Origin: an uncultured Devosia sp.
GTDB taxonomy: Bacteria; Pseudomonadota; Alphaproteobacteria; Rhizobiales; Devosiaceae
Assembly: GCA_934553185.1 (NCBI GenBank)
Contig: CAKTFF010000052.1
Span: 1 to 9,656 of the forward strand
Length of the DNA: 9,656 nucleotides
Reading direction: 5' to 3'
How positions within the stretch are numbered: position 1 is the first letter of the stretch; every line of letters begins with the position of its first letter. Shown here in pieces: positions 1 through 6,921 of this stretch. The position numbers and the translations under genes were made by a program. The notes under the pieces were generated by a model. It had not been told where the DNA came from. It made no database searches and was given only the letters and a program-made list of their open reading frames with translations.

Positions 1-1
1 C

Positions 2-235
2 GACACGATCGAGATCACCGCCGATCCCGCAAGCATTACGCCACATGCACCCATCGCAGTGACGGTGCGCCGCGCCGGACAAGCGCCGCTGCATTTGACG
101 GCGATGGCCGAGATCGAGACCGAACTCGAAGTCGACCTTCTGCGTCACGGCGGCATCGTGCCGTTGATCCTGGCAAGGGCGCTGCAGACGCCCCCTGACC
201 ATGGCGTGGCGACAACTTCCGGCTATGCTGGGTAA
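2..235 (+). CDS. Aconitase-family hydratase, C-terminal end (partial)
   Basis: This is the last 77 codons of a protein that begins before the window and ends at TAA 233-235. The stretch ETELEVDLLRHGGIVPLIL matches the usual end of AcnA-type aconitases, where a D/E-T-x-x-E motif precedes a G-G-I-L-x-x-V-L-R-like tail. The upstream part (GDxIxI-like beta strands, 'HAPIAVTVRRAG') fits the swivel domain 4. Aconitases isomerise citrate and isocitrate with a [4Fe-4S] cluster, but the cluster cysteines and most of the active site lie outside the window. The last 17 or so residues after RHGGIVPLILARAL are an unconserved extension. The stop is 57 bp before tctC on the same strand, so cotranscription with the tricarboxylate transporter is plausible. 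It could instead be a relative acting on another acid, such as 2-methylcitrate/AcnD-like or homoaconitase-like. The family call rests on a short segment. Confidence 0.68.
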   Translation, partial: DTIEITADPASITPHAPIAVTVRRAGQAPLHLTAMAEIETELEVDLLRHGGIVPLILARALQTPPDHGVATTSGYAG

Positions 236-248
236 AGCAGGCCGAATC

Positions 249-265
249 GGCACATAAGATGTGCC
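249..265. promoter_or_regulatory. Perfect 17-bp inverted repeat upstream of tctC
   Basis: GGCACAT-AAG-ATGTGCC has 7-bp arms around a 3-bp spacer with no mismatch. It lies between the aconitase-family stop and the tctC ribosome-binding site at 281-285. It shares its first bases with a second, shorter symmetry, GCCGA-A-TCGGC (241-251). It could be a dimeric repressor operator on DNA, or, if the genes are cotranscribed, an intercistronic RNA hairpin protecting the tctC message from its 5' side. The sequence cannot decide between these. No convincing -35/-10 pair was seen beside it. Confidence 0.5.
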
Positions 266-292
266 CAACCGCATCACGAGGGAGGAAACCCG

Positions 293-1255
293 ATGCACCA
301 AGTCTTGAAGAATATCCTGGGCGCCGGATTGGCTGTCGCTCTTGGCGTTTCAGGCGTCGCGGCGCAGGAGTTCGAGTTCAACATCATGGCGCCGGCCGGT
401 GCCGGCGGCGGCTGGGATTCGGCGGCCCGTTCGGTTCAGGAAACCATGACGGCCATCGGCGAAGCCCGTTCGGCTCAGGTTTACAACGTTGCCGGCGCGG
501 GCGGCACGGTGGGTCTGGCCCAGTTCGTGGGCTCGGCAGGCGCCGATCCCAATCAGCTTCTGGTGGGCGGCATCACCATGGTGGGCGCCATCATCTCCAA
601 CCAGGCCCCCGTCAACCTGACCCAGGTCACCCCCATCGCCCGCCTCACCGGCGATCCGCTGGCCATCGTCGTGCCCGCGTCCTCCCCGATCCAGACCATT
701 GACGATCTGCTTGCCGCCATCCAGGCCGATGTGGGCAGCACGATCTGGGCCGGCGGCTCGGCTGGTGGCGCCGACCACATGCTTGCCGCTTTGGTGACCG
801 AAGCGGCTGGCGGCGACCCGGCTCTGGTCAACTACGTGGCCTATTCGGGTGGCGGCGAAGCGCTTGCCGCCATGCTCGGCGGCCAGGTCACTGCGGGTGT
901 TTCGGGCTATGGCGAATGGCAGGCCCAGATCGAAGCGGGCGAGCTGCGCGCTTTGGCCATCTCCTATCCCGAGCCGATCGAGGGCATCGACGCTCAGCCG
1001 CTCAAAGCGCAGGGTATCGATGTCGAACTGGTGAACTGGCGCGGCGTCTTTGCCGGTCCCGACATTTCGGAAGAAGACAAGGCGCGCCTGACTGCGGCCT
1101 TTGACACTCTGGTTGCGTCCGACGAGTGGAAGGAAGTTTTGGCCGCGCGCGGTTGGACCGACTACTACCTGCCCGCCGACGAGTTCGCCACCTTCCTGAC
1201 GGGCGAAACCGAACGCGTCACCGGCGTTCTGCAGGCACTCGGTCTGGCTGAGTGA
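293..1255 (+). CDS. tctC: Tripartite tricarboxylate transporter substrate-binding protein TctC
   Basis: This is the periplasmic binding protein of a tripartite tricarboxylate transporter (TctC/Bug family), which captures a carboxylate and passes it to TctA/TctB. It has a typical Sec signal peptide: Lys6, a hydrophobic stretch at about residues 8-22, then a likely cut after GVAA (residue 24). The mature protein opens with the family motif MAPAGAGGGWD (32-42), followed by VYNVAGAGGTVGLAQF (63-78), both lining the carboxylate site in known members. Later, YSGGGEALAAMLGGQV and IEAGELRALA fit the C-terminal lobe. The length of 320 aa is normal. The ATG at 293 is supported by GGAGG at 281-285, seven bases upstream. 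It is the first tct gene, 49 bp ahead of tctB with a hairpin between them. The family is certain; the substrate is not, since members bind citrate, tricarballylate, dicarboxylates and aromatic acids. Confidence 0.95.
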   Translation: MHQVLKNILGAGLAVALGVSGVAAQEFEFNIMAPAGAGGGWDSAARSVQETMTAIGEARSAQVYNVAGAGGTVGLAQFVGSAGADPNQLLVGGITMVGAIISNQAPVNLTQVTPIARLTGDPLAIVVPASSPIQTIDDLLAAIQADVGSTIWAGGSAGGADHMLAALVTEAAGGDPALVNYVAYSGGGEALAAMLGGQVTAGVSGYGEWQAQIEAGELRALAISYPEPIEGIDAQPLKAQGIDVELVNWRGVFAGPDISEEDKARLTAAFDTLVASDEWKEVLAARGWTDYYLPADEFATFLTGETERVTGVLQALGLAE

Positions 1256-1266
1256 TCCCAATTAAC

Positions 1267-1294
1267 GGGGCGCTTCGGCGCCCCGGCACTTTTT
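1267..1294 (+). terminator. tctC-tctB intercistronic hairpin (attenuator or 3' stabiliser)
   Basis: GGGGCGC (1267-1273), loop TTCG (1274-1277) and GCGCCCC (1278-1284) form a perfect 7-bp GC stem capped by the very stable UUCG tetraloop. A run of five T follows at 1290-1294, five bases from the stem, and runs into the tctB ribosome-binding site. The distance to the T-run and its short length suggest a leaky terminator, or a processing and stability element, rather than a full stop. Such an element would let tctC be made in excess over the membrane subunits, as is usual for binding-protein transporters. Confidence 0.7.
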
Positions 1295-1304
1295 GGAGAT
1301 AGGG

Positions 1305-1775
1305 ATGGAAATCCGCACGCGTTCGTTCAACCTCCCTTACGTGGTTATCGGCATTGTGCTGTTGGCCGTAGCCGCCATCACGGTCTGGGATGCCTCCAAC
1401 ATGCGTATCCGTGCGCAATATGGTGTGGGCGCCAATGCCGCATCCTACCTGGTTGCGGGCTTTCTGGCGCTGCTGGCCATCGGCCACTTCATTGGTGCCT
1501 TTCGCGGGTCGATCGAGCGCAGCGAACCCACGGACTGGACAGCCATCGGCTGGATCGGCGTGGCCCTTGCCGGGCTGGTGGGCTCCACCTGGCTGGGCGG
1601 CGGCTTCATCTTGGGCTCGACCCTGCTGTTCGCATTCACCGCCCGTGCCTTTGGCCGCAAGAACCTCCTGATCGACCTGCTGATCGGAGCGGCTATCGGC
1701 CTCCTCGTCTTCCTGCTGTTCCACAATCTGCTGACCCTGACGCTGCCCGAAGGGCCGTTGGAACGGCTGCTCTGA
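1305..1775 (+). CDS. tctB: Tripartite tricarboxylate transporter small membrane subunit TctB
   Basis: This 156-aa membrane protein is the small, poorly conserved subunit of the TctCBA transporter, needed together with TctA for uptake across the inner membrane. Hydrophobic segments lie at about residues 11-28, 46-65, 81-97 and 122-142, the usual four-helix layout. The motif [17 protein letters not shown] (40-56) matches the TctB pattern before helix 2, and the tail [11 protein letters not shown] is very typical of the family's C-terminus. An in-frame TTG at 1293 would add four residues. I prefer ATG 1305, because GGAGA (1295-1299) is then correctly placed as a ribosome-binding site, and TTG 1293 would lie inside the upstream T-run. 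Its stop is 10 bp before tctA, so the two are surely cotranscribed and probably translationally coupled. Confidence 0.9.
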   Translation: MEIRTRSFNLPYVVIGIVLLAVAAITVWDASNMRIRAQYGVGANAASYLVAGFLALLAIGHFIGAFRGSIERSEPTDWTAIGWIGVALAGLVGSTWLGGGFILGSTLLFAFTARAFGRKNLLIDLLIGAAIGLLVFLLFHNLLTLTLPEGPLERLL

Positions 1776-1785
1776 GGGCCACTTC

Positions 1786-3285
1786 ATGGATATATTCCTC
1801 AATCTTCTGGGCGGCTTTCAGGCTGCCATCTCCATCAACAACCTCCTGTTCGCCGCCGTCGGCGTGTTCATCGGCACCGCTGTCGGCGTGCTGCCGGGCA
1901 TCGGCCCGGCGCTGACCGTCGCGCTGCTTCTGCCCGTGACCTTTAAGCTCGATCCGGGCGGCTCGCTGATCATGTTTGCCGGCATCTATTATGGCGGAAT
2001 GTATGGCGGCTCCACCACGGCGATCCTGCTCAACACGCCGGGCGAGGCGGCCTCGGTGGTTACCGCGCTCGAGGGCAACAAGATGGCCCGCTCGGGCCGG
2101 GGCGGACCGGCTTTGGCGACCGCTGCCATCGGCTCCTTCGTCGCGGCATTGATCGCCACGGTCGGTATCGCCGTGCTTTCTCCCTTGCTGGTGCAGGTGG
2201 CGGTTCGTTTCGGCCCCTGGGACTATTTCGGGCTGATGCTGATCGCCTTTGTCACCGTATCAGCGACCTTCGGCTCGTCGCCGCTACGGGGGCTGACCAG
2301 CCTCGGCTTTGGTTTATGGCTCGGGCTGATGGGCATCGACCAACTGACCGGCCAGGCGCGCCTCACCTTCAACGTCCCGCAACTGCTTGACGGCGTCGAA
2401 GTTACCACCCTTGCAGTGGGCCTCTTTGCCATCGGGGAAGCTCTCCATGTGGCAGGACGGCATCTGAGCAACCCGGAAAAGCCGATCCCGGTCAAAGGCT
2501 CGCTTTGGATGACCAAGCAGGATTGGCGTCGTTCGTTCTTCCCCTGGATCCGCGGCACCCTGCTTGGCTTTCCCATTGGCGCCCTTCCGGCGGGCGGTGC
2601 GGAAGTGCCGACCTTTCTGAGCTATAATATCGAGCGCCGCCTCTCCAAGCACCAGGACGAGTTCGGCAAGGGCGCTATCGAGGGCGTTGCGGGTCCGGAA
2701 GCGGCCAACAACGCCTCGGCCGCGGGCACCCTTGTGCCGCTGCTGACCCTGGGCCTGCCCACCTCAGCGACAGCGGCGGTGATGCTTGCCGGCTTTCAGC
2801 AATACAATATCCAGCCCGGCCCCTTGCTGTTCACCCAGCATGCCGATCTGGTCTGGGCGCTGGTGGCGAGCCTGTTCATCGCCAACGTCATGCTGCTGGT
2901 GCTCAACCTGCCGCTGGTCGGCCTCTGGGTGAAGCTCCTGGCTATCCCGACGCCTTGGCTATACGGCGGCATCATGGTGTTTGCCGCCATGGGCACCATC
3001 GCCGCCAACCCATCGGTTGTGGAACTGCTGCTGCTGGTCGGCTTCGGCGTCATCGGCTTTTTAATGCGCAAGTTCGACTATCCCATTGCGCCTGCCATCG
3101 TCGGGTTGATCCTCGGTCCGATAGCCGATGCCCAACTGCGCCGGTCGCTGCAGATGAGCCAGGGCGATCCTATGGTGCTCTTCCAGCATCCCAGTTCAGC
3201 TATCATGATTGGCCTCGCCGTGCTGGCCCTCGTCGCGCCTCTGATCTTCAAGGGACTCTCCCGCATGCAGAGCGATGAGGATTAA
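1786..3285 (+). CDS. tctA: Tripartite tricarboxylate transporter large permease TctA
   Basis: This is the large inner-membrane permease of the TctCBA system, a secondary transporter that takes a carboxylate from TctC and imports it with cations. At 499 aa with about 11-12 hydrophobic stretches it has standard family size. Signature motifs are GVLPGIGP (34-41), [20 protein letters not shown] (68-87), GPEAANN (303-309) and [14 protein letters not shown] (321-334). The two Gly/Pro motif sets reflect the internal repeat of the family. The ATG at 1786 is preceded by GAGGG (1774-1778), which overlaps the tctB stop and supports coupled translation. Nothing is truncated. A strong stem-loop 29 bp after the TAA (3283-3285) probably ends the operon. 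Confidence 0.97.
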   Translation: MDIFLNLLGGFQAAISINNLLFAAVGVFIGTAVGVLPGIGPALTVALLLPVTFKLDPGGSLIMFAGIYYGGMYGGSTTAILLNTPGEAASVVTALEGNKMARSGRGGPALATAAIGSFVAALIATVGIAVLSPLLVQVAVRFGPWDYFGLMLIAFVTVSATFGSSPLRGLTSLGFGLWLGLMGIDQLTGQARLTFNVPQLLDGVEVTTLAVGLFAIGEALHVAGRHLSNPEKPIPVKGSLWMTKQDWRRSFFPWIRGTLLGFPIGALPAGGAEVPTFLSYNIERRLSKHQDEFGKGAIEGVAGPEAANNASAAGTLVPLLTLGLPTSATAAVMLAGFQQYNIQPGPLLFTQHADLVWALVASLFIANVMLLVLNLPLVGLWVKLLAIPTPWLYGGIMVFAAMGTIAANPSVVELLLLVGFGVIGFLMRKFDYPIAPAIVGLILGPIADAQLRRSLQMSQGDPMVLFQHPSSAIMIGLAVLALVAPLIFKGLSRMQSDED

Positions 3286-3313
3286 ACTGGGGCAACGCCA
3301 AACTGCGTCAACT

Positions 3314-3347
3314 ACAGCGTCTGCTCACAGGCAGGCGCTGTTCTGTT
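3314..3347 (+). terminator. Probable terminator of tctCBA
   Basis: ACAGCGTCTGC (3314-3324), loop TCACAG and GCAGGCGCTGT (3331-3341) make an 11-bp stem whose only imperfection is one T-G (U-G) pair. It is followed by TTCTGTTG, a T-rich but interrupted tail. It starts 29 bp after the tctA stop and lies ahead of the kinase-zwf promoter region. The imperfect T-run means the hairpin may act partly by blocking 3' exonucleases. Confidence 0.65.
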
Positions 3348-3479
3348 GAAGGGTGAACATCCTCCTGTTTCAGCGGTTGGCACAGCCACGTCCGCGAGGC
3401 CGGTTTAAACGAGGGAAATCCGGCAATTCGCTGCGCTCTGACGCTGGCGTTTCGCCCATGCTGATTTCGCCTTATTCTA

Positions 3480-3505
3480 CTTTCGTCTTAGCACCTTTCG
3501 TTTTA
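3480..3505 (+). promoter_or_regulatory. Tandem 11-bp direct repeat in the promoter region of the kinase-zwf operon
   Basis: CTTTCGTCTTA (3480-3490) and CTTTCGTTTTA (3495-3505) match at 10 of 11 positions, with a 15-bp period. They lie 57-82 bp upstream of the kinase start, in the locally AT-richer part of the 276-bp gap (3286-3561). TATTCT (3473-3478) and TATGGT (3504-3509) resemble -10 boxes, but neither has a good -35 at 16-18 bp, so I call no promoter. The repeat may be a site for a regulator or may be chance. Apart from this and the terminator, I see nothing convincing in the gap. Confidence 0.3.
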
Positions 3506-3561
3506 TGGTCCGCCGCAAAACCAGCCCCTAGTCTCCCGCATCATCTTTGGAGAAACCAAGC

Positions 3562-4503
3562 GTGACCAGATACTATCTTGGCGTTGATGGCGGCGGCACC
3601 AATTGCCGCATTCGTCTTGCCGATGAGAATCTCGTCACCTTGGCCGAAGTGCGGAACGGCCGGTCGAACCTTCAGATCGACGATGGCGATCCTGCCTACA
3701 AGGCGATTCTTGACGGTACGCGGGACGCCTTCGAGGCCGCCGGGATCCCCTACAGTGAAACCGCCAACACCTATGCCTGCTTCGGCATGGCGGGCGGACG
3801 CATGGATTCGGCGCGTTCTGAATTTGCCGCGCGCGCCTGGCCGTTTGCCGGCGTCAAGGTTTATGACGATATCGACATTGCCCATGCGGGCGCTCTTGGG
3901 GGCGAGGAGGGCGGAGTCATCATCGTCGGCACCGGATCGGCGGCAATGTCCATCGTTGGCGGGCAGCGTTTCCAGGCGGGTGGCTGGGGCTTTCCGACTG
4001 GCGATCAGATGTCGGGGGCCATTCTGGGCCGTGAACTCATGCGCTACGCGGTCGAGGCCGAAGATGGCCTCGTTGAAGCCTCCCCGCTGACCAAAGCCGT
4101 GATCGAGCAACTCGGCGGCGACAATCAGGCGGTCATGGCCTGGGCCTTTGCCACCGCGCTTGATCTCAAGATCATCAGCAGCGATGGCACGGAGGGCTGC
4201 GACGATGCGCTGATCGGCCGGGCGCCAGCGGAGTTCGGCAAGCTCATGCCGCTGTTTATTGAGTACCTCGAACAGGGCGATCCGGTTGCCCTTAAGATGC
4301 TTGATATCGAGCTGAGCTATATCGACACTTATGCCAACTGGTTCAAACGCCATGGCGCTGGTGTCATGGCAATTGTTGGCGGCTTCGGCCAGCGCCTCTT
4401 TCCCCGGCTTCAGGAACGCTATGGCGACTTTGTCGCGCTGCCAAAATTTGAGCCTCTCCATGGTGCGGTCATACTTGCGCGCCAGAACTTTGCCGCAACC
4501 TAG
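3562..4503 (+). CDS. BadF/BadG/BcrA/D-type sugar kinase (N-acetylglucosamine/glucosamine kinase-like)
   Basis: This cytoplasmic ATP-dependent kinase belongs to the ASKHA fold, BadF/BadG/NAGK branch, which mostly phosphorylates amino sugars or hexoses. Visible motifs, numbered from GTG 3562, are phosphate-1 DGGGTN (9-14), phosphate-2 DDIDIAHAGA (102-111), VIIVGTGSA (119-127), GGWGFPTGDQMSGAILG (140-156, at the sugar/zinc-loop position of NAGK relatives), adenosine motif IVGGFGQRLFP (271-281) and the terminal PLHGAVILAR. At 313 aa it has normal length. The GTG is chosen because GGAGA (3549-3553) lies eight bases upstream. The alternative TTG at 3547 would overlap that site. It is 12 bp ahead of zwf, in the same reading frame, and so heads the Entner-Doudoroff operon. 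It may supply hexose- or glucosamine-6-phosphate. Substrate specificity cannot be read from sequence alone. Confidence 0.88.
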   Translation: MTRYYLGVDGGGTNCRIRLADENLVTLAEVRNGRSNLQIDDGDPAYKAILDGTRDAFEAAGIPYSETANTYACFGMAGGRMDSARSEFAARAWPFAGVKVYDDIDIAHAGALGGEEGGVIIVGTGSAAMSIVGGQRFQAGGWGFPTGDQMSGAILGRELMRYAVEAEDGLVEASPLTKAVIEQLGGDNQAVMAWAFATALDLKIISSDGTEGCDDALIGRAPAEFGKLMPLFIEYLEQGDPVALKMLDIELSYIDTYANWFKRHGAGVMAIVGGFGQRLFPRLQERYGDFVALPKFEPLHGAVILARQNFAAT

Positions 4504-4515
4504 GGACTTTTTGCT

Positions 4516-5997
4516 TTGTCCAGCCGCATCATTCCCGTTCAGCCGTTCGATTACGTGGTGTTCGGCGCCACCGGTGACCTCACCAAGCGCAAGCTTATTC
4601 CGGCGCTCTACCATCGCTTCAAGGACGGCCAGTTTGACGAACAAAGCCGTATCATCGGTGTGTCCCGCTCCAAGCTCAGCAATGACGAGTTTCAGGCGGC
4701 GGCCCGCGATGCGGTTGGGCAGTTCGTCGAAAAGGACTATCAGGACGAGAGCGTCACCGCGCGCTTTGTTGCCATTTTCACCTATGTGGCGGTCGACGTC
4801 AGCAATCCCGATGGATCAGGCGACCTGGGAAAAGCGCTGCGCGAAGATCCAAAAATCGTGCGCGCCTTCTACCTGGCCGTAGCGCCCGACCTGTTCGAGC
4901 CCATCGCTGAATATCTGCACAACAGCAAACTTTATCGTCGCGACGCCCGCGTGGTGATCGAAAAGCCGCTTGGGCACGATCTTGAATCCTCGATGGAGAT
5001 TAATGACGGCGTCGCCAAGATCTTCAAGGAAGATCAGGTTTACCGCATCGATCATTACCTGGGCAAGGAAACGGTGCAGAACCTGCTGGCGCTGCGGTTT
5101 GCTAACACGCTGTTCGAGCCCATCTGGAACTCTGCCCATATCGACCATGTCCAGCTCACGGTGGCTGAGTCCGTTGGCGCCGGCACGCGCGGCTATTATG
5201 ACGAGTCCGGCGCCCTGCGCGACATGGTGCAGAACCATATGCTGCAGTTGTTGTGCCTCGTGGCGATGGAGCCGCCAGCCTCCGACGATGCCAATGCCCT
5301 GCGTGACGAGAAGCTTAAGGTGCTGCGCGCCCTCAAGCCGATCCGCAACGGCGATGTCGGACGCAACACGGTGCGCGGCCAATACAAGGCGGTCAAAGCC
5401 GAAGCCACAGCCGTGGCCGGCTACCAGGACGAACTGCCCGAAGAAAAGCGCGGCAGCCGCACCGAAACCTTTGTTGCCCTCAAGGCCGAAGTCGAAAACT
5501 GGCGCTGGGCCGGCGTGCCCTTCTATTTCCGCACCGGTAAGCGCATGGCGTCGCGCGTTTCGGAAATCTGCATCCAGTTCAAGCCCATTCCCCACTCCAT
5601 CTTCGACCATGCCGAGGGGGCGCCGCGCGCCAACAAGCTGATCATCCGCCTCCAGCCCGACGAGGGCGTCAAGCTCATGATGATGATCAAGGATCCCGGA
5701 CCGGGCGGCATGCGCCTGCGCGAAGTGCCGCTGAACCTTTCCTTCGCCGCCACCTTCGCCGAACGCACTCCGGAAGCCTATGAGCGCCTGCTGCTCGACG
5801 TCATTCGCGGCAACCAGACGCTGTTCATGCGACGCGACGAACTCGAAGAGGCCTGGAAATGGGTCGATCCGATCCGCGAAGCCTGGGACAATTCTGCCGA
5901 GCCGCCGCAAAGCTATGTCGTCGGCACCTGGGGCCCCAGCGGCGCCATCGCCCTGATCGAACGCGACGGGCGCACCTGGTATGAGGATGATGTGTGA
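4516..5997 (+). CDS. zwf: Glucose-6-phosphate 1-dehydrogenase
   Basis: Zwf oxidises glucose-6-phosphate to 6-phosphogluconolactone with NADP+ (or NAD+), the entry step of both the Entner-Doudoroff and oxidative pentose phosphate pathways. The N-terminal Rossmann motif is VVFGATGDLTKRKL (14-27). Further motifs are EKPLG (149-153, substrate-binding Lys150), RIDHYLGKE (177-185), QNHMLQLL (239-246, with His241 at the catalytic base position) and RTGKRM (339-344). The length of 493 aa is standard and the frame is intact. The start is an uncommon TTG at 4516. The frame is closed just upstream by TAG 4501-4503, no ATG or GTG precedes the Rossmann motif, and AGGGA (4502-4506) sits nine bases before it. 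The weak start and the 12-bp gap suggest translation coupled to the kinase. It is separated from pgl by a palindromic repeat. Confidence 0.97.
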   Translation: MSSRIIPVQPFDYVVFGATGDLTKRKLIPALYHRFKDGQFDEQSRIIGVSRSKLSNDEFQAAARDAVGQFVEKDYQDESVTARFVAIFTYVAVDVSNPDGSGDLGKALREDPKIVRAFYLAVAPDLFEPIAEYLHNSKLYRRDARVVIEKPLGHDLESSMEINDGVAKIFKEDQVYRIDHYLGKETVQNLLALRFANTLFEPIWNSAHIDHVQLTVAESVGAGTRGYYDESGALRDMVQNHMLQLLCLVAMEPPASDDANALRDEKLKVLRALKPIRNGDVGRNTVRGQYKAVKAEATAVAGYQDELPEEKRGSRTETFVALKAEVENWRWAGVPFYFRTGKRMASRVSEICIQFKPIPHSIFDHAEGAPRANKLIIRLQPDEGVKLMMMIKDPGPGGMRLREVPLNLSFAATFAERTPEAYERLLLDVIRGNQTLFMRRDELEEAWKWVDPIREAWDNSAEPPQSYVVGTWGPSGAIALIERDGRTWYEDDV

Positions 5998-6003
5998 GGG
6001 AGA

Positions 6004-6138
6004 AACCCCCTCATCCGTCATGGCCTTTGGCCAAGCCACCTTCTCCCTCAAGGGGAGAAGGATGACGACTAAGAAGTCACGGCTCCATCTCCCTTCTCCC
6101 CTTGAGGGAGAAGGTGCCCGAAGGGCGGATGAGGGGTT
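6004..6138. repeat. RIME-like double-palindrome intergenic element
   Basis: Two copies of one unit face each other in the 162-bp zwf-pgl gap. The outer arms are AACCCCCTCATCCG (6004-6017) and CGGATGAGGGGTT (6126-6138), with one extra C on the left. The inner 25-bp blocks 6037-6061 and 6092-6116 are exact reverse complements. Each block is itself a hairpin: CCTTCTCCC, a 5-base loop, then GGGAGAAGG. Each half also carries a second small hairpin whose bases differ but whose pairing is kept (6021-6033 and 6116-6126). The layout and the CCCTCATCCG / CTTCTCCC motifs match my memory of rhizobial intergenic mosaic elements. In RNA the element could fold as two hairpin pairs or one long stem and tune the downstream pgl-edd message. 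Confidence 0.85.
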
Positions 6139-6159
6139 GTTGGACAAGGACGCAAGAGA

Positions 6160-6855
6160 ATGACCATCGACCGCCGCACCTTTGCCGACAAACCAACCCT
6201 CGCCAAGGAACTGGCCGAGGCGGTTGCCGACCGCATCCGCGCAGCGCTTGATGAACGTGGCACCGCTGCTATCGCCGTCAGCGGTGGTTCTACCCCAGGG
6301 CGCTTCTTCCAGGCGCTGGGCAAAACCAAGGATATCGATTGGAGCAAGGTCATCGTCACCCTGGTCGATGAACGCTGGGTCGATGAAACCAGCGACCGCT
6401 CCAATGCCCTCCTCGTCAACGAACGCATGCTGCAAGGTCCTGCTGCAACCGCGCGCTTCTTCCCGCTTTATTCCGGCGGCGATGCACCCGACGCTGCAGC
6501 GGTGGCTAAAACCAACGCGCTCATCTCCAAGCTCCCGGAGCCCTTTGCCGCCGTGGTGCTCGGGATGGGCAGCGACGGTCATACGGCGTCGTTTTTTCCC
6601 GGCGGCGATACGCTGCGCGAAGCGCTTGAAGACGATGGCCCGACGCTGGCCATCCGCGCGCCCGGCGCCGGCGAGCCGCGTATCACCTTTACCCTTCCGC
6701 GGCTCCTCCGCACGGATGGGCTGTATCTGCATATCGAAGGGGAGGAAAAAGCCGGTGTGCTCGACGCGGCTCTGGGTGACGGTCCGACCGAGGACATGCC
6801 CATCCGAGCCGTGCTGCGGTCCGGCCACCCTGTAACCGTTTACTGGTGCCCATAG
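6160..6855 (+). CDS. pgl: 6-phosphogluconolactonase
   Basis: Pgl hydrolyses 6-phosphoglucono-1,5-lactone from Zwf to 6-phosphogluconate, in the cytoplasm. It belongs to the DevB/NagB-like phosphosugar fold. Motifs are SGGSTP (41-46, phosphate loop), DERWVDETSDRSNALLVNE (70-88) and GMGSDGHTASFFPG (135-148, containing the catalytic region SDGHTAS). The length of 231 aa is standard for bacterial Pgl. The ATG at 6160 has AAGGA (6146-6150) nine bases upstream. It starts 21 bp after the RIME-like repeat, so its leader does not include the palindromes unless it is read from the zwf transcript. It ends in TAG, and 66 bp with two stem-loops separate it from edd. Family assignment is secure. Confidence 0.96.
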   Translation: MTIDRRTFADKPTLAKELAEAVADRIRAALDERGTAAIAVSGGSTPGRFFQALGKTKDIDWSKVIVTLVDERWVDETSDRSNALLVNERMLQGPAATARFFPLYSGGDAPDAAAVAKTNALISKLPEPFAAVVLGMGSDGHTASFFPGGDTLREALEDDGPTLAIRAPGAGEPRITFTLPRLLRTDGLYLHIEGEEKAGVLDAALGDGPTEDMPIRAVLRSGHPVTVYWCP

Positions 6856-6862
6856 TCCCCCT

Positions 6863-6883
6863 GGCGGTCCCCAATCGACCGCC
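6863..6883 (+). other. pgl-edd intercistronic stem-loop
   Basis: GGCGGTC (6863-6869), a 7-base loop and GACCGCC (6877-6883) form a perfect 7-bp GC-rich stem, eight bases after the pgl stop. No T-run follows, so it is more likely a stabilising or processing hairpin than a terminator. Confidence 0.45.
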
Positions 6884-6894
6884 TTGGCCATTGT

Positions 6895-6917
6895 GGGCTC
6901 CGTGATCCAAGGAGCTC
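6895..6917 (+). promoter_or_regulatory. Stem that would sequester the edd ribosome-binding site
   Basis: GGGCTCC (6895-6901) can pair with GGAGCTC (6911-6917) over a 9-base loop, six Watson-Crick pairs plus one G-U. The 3' arm contains most of AAGGAG (6909-6914), the ribosome-binding site of edd, whose ATG is at 6922. If it forms, translation of edd would depend on opening it. It is a modest stem and no ligand-binding domain is evident. Confidence 0.4.
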
Positions 6918-6921
6918 ATCC

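Noticed and set aside
350..1261. 303-codon open frame on the - strand opposite tctC
   Set aside because: The + strand frame has a signal peptide, a ribosome-binding site and clear TctC motifs; the reverse frame has none.
3403..3410. GTTTAAAC 8-bp palindrome in the tctA-kinase gap
   Set aside because: Too short and too common to claim as an operator on its own.
3353..3565. 70-codon frame in the tctA-kinase gap
   Set aside because: It has a GTG start without a properly spaced ribosome-binding site, no recognisable features, and overlaps the likely promoter region and the kinase start.
3541..4644. 367-codon open frame on the - strand opposite the kinase
   Set aside because: It mirrors the kinase codons, has no motif and crosses into zwf; a shadow frame.
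5981..6163. 60-codon frame across the zwf-pgl gap
   Set aside because: It is mostly a translation of the RIME-like palindromes (LPSPLEGEG-type peptide), a known source of false small genes in rhizobial genomes.
4816..6891. 691-codon open frame on the - strand opposite zwf and pgl
   Set aside because: It is antisense to two certain genes, runs straight through the palindromic repeat and shows no recognisable domain. Long antisense frames are common in GC-rich DNA with strong third-position bias.
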